This document shows, one piece after another, positions 1 through 7,331 of a stretch of DNA of 26,229 nt (position 1 is the stretch's first letter; every line of letters begins with the position of its first letter). The position numbers and the translations under genes were made by a program. The DNA is from Candidatus Sumerlaeota bacterium (GTDB lineage Bacteria; Sumerlaeota; Sumerlaeia; JADFCT01). The notes beneath the pieces were generated by a model, which worked only from the letters and a program-made list of their open reading frames with translations, was not told the DNA's origin and made no database searches. Location: positions 1 to 26,229 of the forward strand of contig JAPLSP010000041.1 of NCBI GenBank assembly GCA_026398575.1, given 5' to 3'.

Positions 1-39
1 GTCTTGCCAGACTACCATCGAGTCATCCCTGTTCGTTCA

Positions 40-1929
40 TTACCGCGTCATCCACGCGCCGCAGGATGTTTTCGCCTTGCCTTCGCTGCCTGTGCCGAAC
101 AGAATTTTATGTGCCCATTTTGCGCGGCTAAAGGCATACTCAATCTGATTGTCCGCGCCGTAGTAGGTGACGACGCGCACCTCGGGCCGGGGCTGGCCAA
201 AGCGGTCCACGCGGCCTTCGCGCTGCTCATGGCGCGTGGGGTTCCACGAGAGGTCATAGTGCAGGACGGCGTTGAAGCCGGATTGCAGGTTGATGCCTTC
301 GCTGAGGCAGTCCGTGCAGACCAGGACGCGGTTTGGTGTTTCCACCAGCTGAGCGATGCGGAGTTCGCGCTCGGCGGGCGGCAGGACGCTGGTGATGGAT
401 GCGACTTCCACATTTTTCAAGGCGGCGCGCATCGCTTCGGCCACGTAGTCAGCGGTGTCAATGAAACGGCAGAAGACAATAGGTTGAAGGCCCTCTTTGA
501 CCAGTTCTTTGACGATTTTGATGGCTTTCGCCAGTTTGGCGTCTTTCGCGCCTTTGAGTTTGTCCGCTTCACGAGCCATATCCAGCAGGCGGCGGCGCAG
601 GCGTTTTTCCTCTTCATGCGCGTCGCCAGGATCACAGCCGGGAGTGGCGTCTATGCGTTCCGCCGAGTCGTCTTCTTGCTCAAGGTCCTGCGTGGCGCGC
701 AGTCCGATGTCGTCCGCCTCGTCGGCGTCGTCCATATCAAGGCCGGGCGCGCGGTTGCGCAATGTGGCGGCGGCGGCGGCGGGGCTGGATGCGAGCGACC
801 GGAGCAACGCCAGCGCCGACCACCAGCGAACGCGCTGGCGGAACTGCCCCACGCCGGCGTCCTGCACAGTTTCGCGGGCATATTCCAGGGCGCGCTCGAA
901 TAGCTTCTTGTATTCCGGCGTGAGTTCGTAGGTTTCTTCTTTTTCGAGCCGCTTGGGGAATTGCGTGTCGGATTTCATGTAGTGCCGGATATCGGCCCGG
1001 CGCCGCTGGATAAGGTGGGCGGCCAGACGGCGGCGGTGCGGCTCGTTGGCGGCGCCGCTCAGGTCCTGCGGCAGATTGGCGAAATCGGGATTGATGAAAG
1101 ACAGGAGAAAACGGAACGCCTCTTCATTGCCGCTGTGGGGAGTAGCGGTGACGAGGATGATGTGACGATTGGCATTGGCGGAGAGATCGCGGATCAGCTG
1201 ATGCCGCTGCTGCCGCCCGCCGCGCCCGGAATATCCGAAGGCGCAGGAATGCGCCTCGTCCACAATCAGCATCTCCGGGCAGTGATTGATGAACTCATGC
1301 CGGTAACGGTCGGACTTGATGAAGTCAACCGATACGACAACGTGCTGGTAGCGGTCAAAGAGGGACTGGCCCGGGCCGCAGTGGCGCTCCAGCCGCCCGA
1401 CGGTCGCAGACAGGACGAGTTCCGCTTCGATATGGAATTTATCGCGCATCTCGCCCTGCCATTGCTCGGCAAGGTGAGGCGGGCAGAGGACGGCGATGCG
1501 ATGGATTTCGGCGCGATCCAGCATTTCGCGGACGACCAGACAGGCCTCGATGGTTTTTCCGATACCAACGTCATCGGCGATCAGCATCCGGACGTGATCG
1601 AGTTTGAGCGCCATCAGGAGCGGAACCATCTGATAGGGGCGCGGGTCCACTGCGATTTGCGCGAAGGAACGGAACGGACCGGCGCTGGAGCGGAACCCCA
1701 GCCGGACGGCGTCGCGCAGGAACTTGCAGGAACGATGATCGCCCAATTTTTGTGGATCGGGGAGATCGAAACTGGCGGAGTTGACTTTCTCAAGGGGAAG
1801 ATAAACGCCGGCGATTTCGGCGTCGCCGCCGTGCAGCGGGCGCAGCAGCAGGAGATCATCGCTGGATTCCGGAAGGACGATCCATTCGCGCCCGCGCGCC
1901 TCAACCAAAGAGCCAACGGCGAAGCTCAT
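40..1929 (-). CDS. SNF2-family DEAD/DEAH helicase, DrmD-like; 3' end probably frameshifted
   Basis: A superfamily 2 ATPase of the SNF2 type, 629 residues, expected to translocate on or remodel duplex DNA. Visible motifs are Walker A DDVGIGKT (res 119-126), DEAH (224-227), TATPHSG (261-267) and helicase-C motif VI QREGRVDRFGQ (569-579). The N-terminal GSLVEARGREWIVLP segment and the overall plan resemble DrmD, the SNF2 helicase of class 1 DISARM. DrmD proteins are usually near 1000 residues, so this one is short at the C-terminus. After GTGSEGKA (res 612-619) the frame runs into an unconvincing tail, while the alternative frame reads ENILRRVDDAVMNEQG and stops at 23-25, which suggests one missing base near positions 70-76. 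The start ATG overlaps the stop of the upstream helicase (ATGA), with a GGGAGGA ribosome-binding site about 7 nt upstream, so the two are co-translated. Family is confident; assignment to DISARM is inference. Confidence 0.85.
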   Translation of the reverse strand: MSFAVGSLVEARGREWIVLPESSDDLLLLRPLHGGDAEIAGVYLPLEKVNSASFDLPDPQKLGDHRSCKFLRDAVRLGFRSSAGPFRSFAQIAVDPRPYQMVPLLMALKLDHVRMLIADDVGIGKTIEACLVVREMLDRAEIHRIAVLCPPHLAEQWQGEMRDKFHIEAELVLSATVGRLERHCGPGQSLFDRYQHVVVSVDFIKSDRYRHEFINHCPEMLIVDEAHSCAFGYSGRGGRQQRHQLIRDLSANANRHIILVTATPHSGNEEAFRFLLSFINPDFANLPQDLSGAANEPHRRRLAAHLIQRRRADIRHYMKSDTQFPKRLEKEETYELTPEYKKLFERALEYARETVQDAGVGQFRQRVRWWSALALLRSLASSPAAAAATLRNRAPGLDMDDADEADDIGLRATQDLEQEDDSAERIDATPGCDPGDAHEEEKRLRRRLLDMAREADKLKGAKDAKLAKAIKIVKELVKEGLQPIVFCRFIDTADYVAEAMRAALKNVEVASITSVLPPAERELRIAQLVETPNRVLVCTDCLSEGINLQSGFNAVLHYDLSWNPTRHEQREGRVDRFGQPRPEVRVVTYYGADNQIEYAFSRAKWAHKILFGTGSEGKAKTSCGAWMTR

Positions 1930-4900
1930 GAAATCCTCCCGAAGATGGACGGGGCTTCGCCGATCTTCTTCAGCCAGTCATCCTGATGATGGAAGCGGCT
2001 GACCATGATCCCGTGATTTTCCATGCTGGCGGTGAGCTGGGCGTCCCGCTGCTGACGGTCTGGAAAATCATGCGGGGGGCCGTCCACATAGATGGCGACC
2101 TGGCCTCCGTCGGTGGCATAAAAGAAATCGGGGCGTGTCTTGCATGTTTCAACATAGTGCTGCGCATGATCCGGAAGATGCAGGTTGCGCTCTTCCAGCA
2201 GGCGCAGCCACTTGCGCTCAAGTTCGGATTCGCATTTGGCCAGGAGCTGCTCAAGATGCCGGGCGCGGGGCATGTCTTTGGGCGAAGTCTTCAGGTTGCC
2301 ATTGAGCATCTGAATCAGATAGTCGCGAATGAGTTTGCGATCCAGCGCCTCATGATCGCCTTGATTGGTGTAACTCATGAGGCAGTCGTAACAGGCGGCC
2401 ATGCAGTTCTCGCGCGAGCGCGGCGCGTGGCCAAGGTCCTGAAACGTATCCGGATCGAAGTGACAGATGCGCAGGGCTTCCCGGAACACCGATTTGAGGA
2501 TCGCCGGATCGTCGTGCAATTGGCGCAAGACGCCCGCTCCCCCTTCAGCGGCCTCATAGAAGAGAATCAGGCGTCGCTGCTTGGTGTCCGGTAGCGGCTC
2601 GGCGGCCAGTTCGTTGTCCTCGAGTTGGAAGACCGCCTGGATGGCGCTCTTAAGGGCGGCTTGAATCGAGGCCATGTGCTTGATGTCAAAGGCAAACGCC
2701 GGCTCGAAGAGGAGGCAATTGCGGCGGTCATCCACATAGGGAACGACTTTTCGCCGTGAAGGGCTCATCGGATCATCATCATCATCGTCCATGAGTTCAT
2801 TCTTCGCCCAATAGCCCCGGTCGGTGTCGAGAACGAAGCCGAAATCCTGCTTATTGACCCGGCGGTTCCATCCGAGGTTGATGCGCCAGAGCGTTGCGGA
2901 ATGTCCGTAGGTCAGTGTAGCGAGTTTTTCTTCATCAGAAACCAATTCGGCGATCAAGGGATAGCTCCGCCCGCCATGATCGGCGAAGCGAATGCCGGTC
3001 CTGATCTCATAGCCCATGCGCAGGCGTTCATCCTCGTCGGAACTGATCCGGTCACGCCGCCGCGTGGCGACATTCTGAAGGCGGAACATGTTGGAGAGCG
3101 AACCGCCCAATTGTTCCTTGCAGCGATCACAGCAATCGTAACCCGGACCGCTGGTGACTGGATGGAGATAACCGCACGTGGGGCACAGTTTGACGGATGT
3201 GTTGAAGAGGCCTTCTTCCTCCACCGGCAGGATGACCTTGTGAATGATGTAGCGAGAGCCTTCATGATACAGCATGCTGCGCGGACCGAATTCCGATATG
3301 GCGAGGAAGCGGGGGCGAGACAGGAATTCGTCTTTTCCATTCCGCCGTTTGCGCCCGGGAATATAGGCTGAGAGCGGCAGGCGCGGGAAACTGTAGCCGG
3401 GAAGGAAGCCTTCGCTCGCGAAGTAACGATAGCTATAGAAGTCCGATTGAATGACGTTTCCGATTTCGAGCAGCAATTTGAGTTGCGATTCCGCCTCTGC
3501 GCGCAGTCGGGTCGCCTCCTTTCGAGCCTCGGGCGTGGCAGCATGATCCAAAATGATTTTCTGCTGTGATTCAGCCTGGCGGCGAGCCGAGCGATAAAGC
3601 CCGCGCCAGCGTTCGCAAGCCAGATCGAAATTGCGCCCCACCTGCGCGATGACTTCATCCAGCCAGCCCTCGGAATACCAATCCACCTTCGCCAGGTCCT
3701 CTTGAACCGAGCGAAGGATTCGTTGGCCTCGCGTCAGAGCATTCTGAGCCGCGAATTTATTATCCACATCGCTCTTGACGGAATCGAGCAGGCGCAAAGA
3801 TGGATTGTCGCCGTTGAGATCAAGAATGTCTTTCAGCGAGCTGCCGAGTCTAAGTTTGGTTTCGGCGAGCCAGACGGCATGGATATGCGAGCGGATCAGG
3901 TCTTCGTTCGCAAGATCAATGCGCGGCGCCTGCACCACACCCGATACCATCTGCTCTGGTCGCCGGAAGAAATACTGATCGTGCGGGCTTCCGGTCGTGC
4001 AGTAAGAAAAAACCAAGGCCGGCTGACCGCTGCGCCCGGCGCGTCCGCTGCGTTGCGCATAATTGGCCGGCGTCGGCGGGATGTTGCGCATGTTGACGAC
4101 GTTGAGTTCGGCGATATCCACGCCCAATTCCATTGTGGGAGAACAGAACAGAATCGGCAATCGAGCGGTCTTGAAGGCGTCTTCCCGCTGGCGGCGCAGC
4201 TCGTCCGGAACCTGGGCGGTGTGTTCGTGCGCTTGAAGCCCATGAAGATGCCGCTTGTCTCCCTGATAGAGAGCGACAAAGTAGGGATTCGTCTTCATCC
4301 CTTCTTCCGCCTGTCGGGGAACGCGAATCGGATCATGAATGGGATGAGTCCCGTCCCCTGCGTGCCAGCGGATGACCGAGGCTTTCATCTGATATCCAGG
4401 GGAATCTTCCTGCTTGCCAGGTTCGACAACTCGCGCTACCAATCCGCCATTTTCCAGGGCTTGCAAGAGATCCTTAATGACTTGGGCCGTATCTTGAGTG
4501 GTGAGGGGTTGGGATAAATCAGAAATTGTGCCTTTGCGTCGAAGATATTGACCAAAGCCGCTGCGGTTGGATAAAAAAACGTATCCTTGATAATCCCCTT
4601 CCCTCTGCGAACGGGGAAAGAGGATGGAGGCATGCTCGTGCTTTTCCTGTTCATCCAACGCCCACGGTTCCTTCAGTTTCTGATTGCTTCTCTGCTGCAA
4701 CCTCTCCTGGTATTCCTGTTTGAGGAATTCCACGTCAATCGCCAGCGCGCGCCGCATCCAATCGAGCAAAACCTTGGCCAGTTGCATGCGGGTCTGGGGA
4801 GAGGCGGACGCGAGCGCCGGATGAAGCGATTGCCAGATATCCTGCGCCTCGCAGACTTCATCGAGCGACAGATATTGGATATCCAGCAAGCCGCATTGCT

Positions 4901-7112
4901 CAAGATTGGGCAGCGATATGCGCCATCCGCGCATCAAATCGCGGTAGATGCGATAGCCAAGCACATCGCGGAAAGTCCGCTCTGTTTCAGTCTTCGGGGC
5001 AAAGCGCTCTTCCGGGTTCTGCGCGTACAGGTCAAACGGCAGCCCCAGAGATTGATATACTTTGGCTGTCAGTTCATCGTAGGACAGACCCTGCGCGCCG
5101 GCCTGTTCCGCTGCGCGAAAGAGCGCGGAACGAAGCAACACGATCTCGATGAAGTCGTTGAAGTGACCCGCCTGAAGAGAGGCATCTTGACGGTTATCCG
5201 TGAAACTAAGCAGCTTGCGCGCTTCAGCCTTCAGGCCTTCATCTTTACGAAGGTCGCCAATGGCAGACAGCGTGAGGATGGTCGTTGCGGTACTGCGGCC
5301 GCCTTCGCCCAGCATGCTGAGTTTTGTGATATCTGATGATGTTCGAGTTTGATATGCAACGCCGCACTTCAAGCAGAAGCGAAAAGGCGCACGGAGATAA
5401 ACCATTTCAAGGCCGGCGGGGTCTTCCGCCCCTTCCGGGCTCACCCGAATATGCTCCGGCAAGTATTGCCTCTGACTCGGTTTGACCCGCAAGCCAGTGG
5501 CGCCTTCTTCCAGCCAATGATCTGGAACGCGCCGCTGGACTTCATCCGGATCGGAAGGCCAGGGATCATCACCGCTGAAAAACAAGTAGCCCGCTTCGCT
5601 GAAATCGTCCTTGAATCTGTCTGAGAGCTCGCGAGGCGAGAACGTACGCTGCGCATCTTGCGGGCCTTGCTTACTCTTCACGCAGTAATATTCCTGTCCA
5701 CATTCGCGGCAGAAAGCCATAGGAAGAAGCACCCGCTTTTTCCCATCCTTGACTTCCGGGGCAAATATCTGGCCATGCAAGGTCACATGACGCGCCGATT
5801 CGGATTCTAGCGAGGTGTAGACGGTATCGCCACGGCTGATGAACTGATGCAGGCGGAAGGCGAAGACCGGGAATCCTGTCTCGGGATGAAGGCATTGGAA
5901 TCCCTCCATGAGCGCGCGGGTGATTGCCGCGAAGCATTGCTCTGGGGACAGGCCTGTTGCGTTTGCGAGTGTAAGAGAGGCGCCGTGTTCGCCTTCGATG
6001 CTTTTGGGTTTCATCCGCGCCAGCAGGCCGGATTTCTCGTCCGTCGTCAGGCCAAACTCGCTCTCAATCCAGCAAGCCAGTAGATGCCGGATGAATTCCT
6101 CATAAGACAAGGAATCCAATTGGTCCAGGCGCAGGATGCTGTCTTTCAGGTTGGCTAGTTCGGCGGGGTTGGAGAAATCCTTTGCCTCTGTTGTGCGGCG
6201 CAAGGTTTCCGTTATCACATCCTCCGGCTGAACCGGCGCGCCGAAAATTTTAGAGGCAATCGCAGATACCTCACGCCTTTGCTCTTCATAACCTCCGCCG
6301 CTCGCCATGGTGGCCGAAGTTCCGACATGTTGCAGATTGACGGCGTTCAGCGCATCGCGGACCCGGCGCACCAGCATGGCGACATCCGCTCCTTGGCGTC
6401 CGCGGTAAGTGTGGAGTTCATCCAAAACCAAGAAGCGCAACCCTTGAGCGGCTTCTATCAGTTTTTTTTCAAAGGGGCGGGTCAGAATGAGTTCCAGCAT
6501 TACATAGTTGGTCAGGATGATGTCCGGCGGATGGCTGACGATCAGTTCGCGTTCCTCATCCGTTTCCTGTCCGGTATATCGCTTGAAGGTCACGGGGCCA
6601 TGCCCATCCGGATAGCCGAAGCGAAGGAATTTCTCCAGCTCATTGCATTGACTGTTGGCCAGGGCATTCATCGGATACACAATGATGGCGCGTATGCCCT
6701 TGCCCGGCCCGTCGTGCAAGATCTGGTTCACGATGGGAATGATGTAACTCAGACTTTTCCCTGAGCCGGTTCCCGTCGTAAGCACGTAGTTGCGGCCTTT
6801 GGCGGCGATGTGAATGGCGTCATCCTGATGCTTGTGCAGGCGAAGGGACAAGCCGAAGTCCCCGGGGTTTGATTTTCTCCGGAATATTTTTGCACACTCG
6901 GGATGAAGCGCTTTTCGCTCGACCAGTTCTTCAATCGTTGCGCCCGGCATGAAGGAGGGATTCAACTGAATGAGCGGATCCGGCCAGAGAAGGCCGCGCT
7001 CCATTTCTTCCTCTACCTTTTTCCGAATGCGCTCATCACGCACTCGGATGAAACTTCGGATAAATGAGGCGTATTCAGCGACGAGCGAATTCCGAAATCC
7101 GAAAACATCCAT
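1926..7112 (-). CDS. Large DEAD/DEAH helicase with DUF1998-type domain and nuclease-fold tail (DruE-like)
   Basis: A giant SF2 helicase, 1728 residues from the ATG at 7112. I prefer this start to the upstream ATG at 7145 because family members typically begin near MDVF, and a G-rich GGGGGC lies 6 nt upstream. Helicase core: Walker A TGTGSGKS (res 113-120), DELH (231-234), SAT (266-268), an FTDNRQDA segment (about 637-644) and motif VI QRSGRAGRSGQ (1020-1030). A large insert between the two RecA lobes carries CxxC pairs (about 468-471 and 580-583). A further Cys cluster (CPTC...CCDRC, 1310-1331) probably binds zinc. The DUF1998 signature follows: EAAEGGAGVL (1520-1529) and CYDCLMSYTNQGDH (1574-1587). 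The last ~90 residues look like a Vsr/DUF559-type PD-(D/E)XK fold (RPDFF at 1660, YVDG at 1675). Size and layout match DruE of Druantia, or a DrmA-DrmB-like fusion from DISARM. It is first in a leftward operon with the SNF2 helicase. An antiphage role is inferred. Confidence 0.88.
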   Translation of the reverse strand: MDVFGFRNSLVAEYASFIRSFIRVRDERIRKKVEEEMERGLLWPDPLIQLNPSFMPGATIEELVERKALHPECAKIFRRKSNPGDFGLSLRLHKHQDDAIHIAAKGRNYVLTTGTGSGKSLSYIIPIVNQILHDGPGKGIRAIIVYPMNALANSQCNELEKFLRFGYPDGHGPVTFKRYTGQETDEERELIVSHPPDIILTNYVMLELILTRPFEKKLIEAAQGLRFLVLDELHTYRGRQGADVAMLVRRVRDALNAVNLQHVGTSATMASGGGYEEQRREVSAIASKIFGAPVQPEDVITETLRRTTEAKDFSNPAELANLKDSILRLDQLDSLSYEEFIRHLLACWIESEFGLTTDEKSGLLARMKPKSIEGEHGASLTLANATGLSPEQCFAAITRALMEGFQCLHPETGFPVFAFRLHQFISRGDTVYTSLESESARHVTLHGQIFAPEVKDGKKRVLLPMAFCRECGQEYYCVKSKQGPQDAQRTFSPRELSDRFKDDFSEAGYLFFSGDDPWPSDPDEVQRRVPDHWLEEGATGLRVKPSQRQYLPEHIRVSPEGAEDPAGLEMVYLRAPFRFCLKCGVAYQTRTSSDITKLSMLGEGGRSTATTILTLSAIGDLRKDEGLKAEARKLLSFTDNRQDASLQAGHFNDFIEIVLLRSALFRAAEQAGAQGLSYDELTAKVYQSLGLPFDLYAQNPEERFAPKTETERTFRDVLGYRIYRDLMRGWRISLPNLEQCGLLDIQYLSLDEVCEAQDIWQSLHPALASASPQTRMQLAKVLLDWMRRALAIDVEFLKQEYQERLQQRSNQKLKEPWALDEQEKHEHASILFPRSQREGDYQGYVFLSNRSGFGQYLRRKGTISDLSQPLTTQDTAQVIKDLLQALENGGLVARVVEPGKQEDSPGYQMKASVIRWHAGDGTHPIHDPIRVPRQAEEGMKTNPYFVALYQGDKRHLHGLQAHEHTAQVPDELRRQREDAFKTARLPILFCSPTMELGVDIAELNVVNMRNIPPTPANYAQRSGRAGRSGQPALVFSYCTTGSPHDQYFFRRPEQMVSGVVQAPRIDLANEDLIRSHIHAVWLAETKLRLGSSLKDILDLNGDNPSLRLLDSVKSDVDNKFAAQNALTRGQRILRSVQEDLAKVDWYSEGWLDEVIAQVGRNFDLACERWRGLYRSARRQAESQQKIILDHAATPEARKEATRLRAEAESQLKLLLEIGNVIQSDFYSYRYFASEGFLPGYSFPRLPLSAYIPGRKRRNGKDEFLSRPRFLAISEFGPRSMLYHEGSRYIIHKVILPVEEEGLFNTSVKLCPTCGYLHPVTSGPGYDCCDRCKEQLGGSLSNMFRLQNVATRRRDRISSDEDERLRMGYEIRTGIRFADHGGRSYPLIAELVSDEEKLATLTYGHSATLWRINLGWNRRVNKQDFGFVLDTDRGYWAKNELMDDDDDDPMSPSRRKVVPYVDDRRNCLLFEPAFAFDIKHMASIQAALKSAIQAVFQLEDNELAAEPLPDTKQRRLILFYEAAEGGAGVLRQLHDDPAILKSVFREALRICHFDPDTFQDLGHAPRSRENCMAACYDCLMSYTNQGDHEALDRKLIRDYLIQMLNGNLKTSPKDMPRARHLEQLLAKCESELERKWLRLLEERNLHLPDHAQHYVETCKTRPDFFYATDGGQVAIYVDGPPHDFPDRQQRDAQLTASMENHGIMVSRFHHQDDWLKKIGEAPSIFGRIS

Positions 7113-7150
7113 CGTGAGCCCCCATACCTGCATGAATGTATTCAATGTTC

Positions 7151-7169
7151 ACCAGAAAGTTAGTCTGGT
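7151..7169. promoter_or_regulatory. Inverted repeat upstream of the helicase operon
   Basis: ACCAGA (7151-7156) and TCTGGT (7164-7169) form a perfect 6-bp inverted repeat with a 7-nt spacer, about 40 bp upstream of the preferred helicase start at 7112. The position suits an operator or a weak leader hairpin. No convincing -35/-10 pair was found for the leftward operon. Function is inference. Confidence 0.35.
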
Positions 7170-7266
7170 TTCTGCGCGCGATCAAGCATAGAAATCGCTT
7201 AAACGCTGTAAGGTTGTCCCTCAATAGTAGCGAGATATGAGGCAAGATTTTTTCGTTTTCAGTCTC

Positions 7267-7295
7267 TTGCGGCAGGGGCAACTCGCGTATATAAT
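7267..7295 (+). promoter_or_regulatory. Sigma-70-type promoter for the 775-residue protein
   Basis: A perfect -10 hexamer TATAAT (7290-7295) sits 17 bp downstream of a partial -35 TTGCGG (7267-7272). Transcription would start near 7302, giving a leader of about 30 nt that contains the AGGAG ribosome-binding site used by the ATG at 7332. This is the clearest promoter in the window. It argues that the gene is expressed independently of the divergent helicase operon. Confidence 0.7.
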
Positions 7296-7331
7296 GCAGA
7301 CAAGAGTTTGGGCGAAGAGGAGAGCTGTCTT

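Noticed and set aside
4..1986. Long plus-strand ORFs (4-903, 961-1986) opposite the SNF2 helicase
   Set aside because: They are antisense to a gene with complete helicase motifs, contain no domain pattern, and follow from the high-GC third-position bias of the real frame.
1..7145. A complete canonical DISARM system
   Set aside because: No methyltransferase, separate DrmA and DrmB, or PLD-type DrmC is visible. The single large helicase looks more like DruE, so a full DISARM call is not supported in this window.
7308..7331. TTG start that would extend the 775-residue protein by 8 residues
   Set aside because: The GAGGAG site lies inside this extension and is ideally placed for the ATG at 7332. 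The promoter also predicts transcription starting near 7302.
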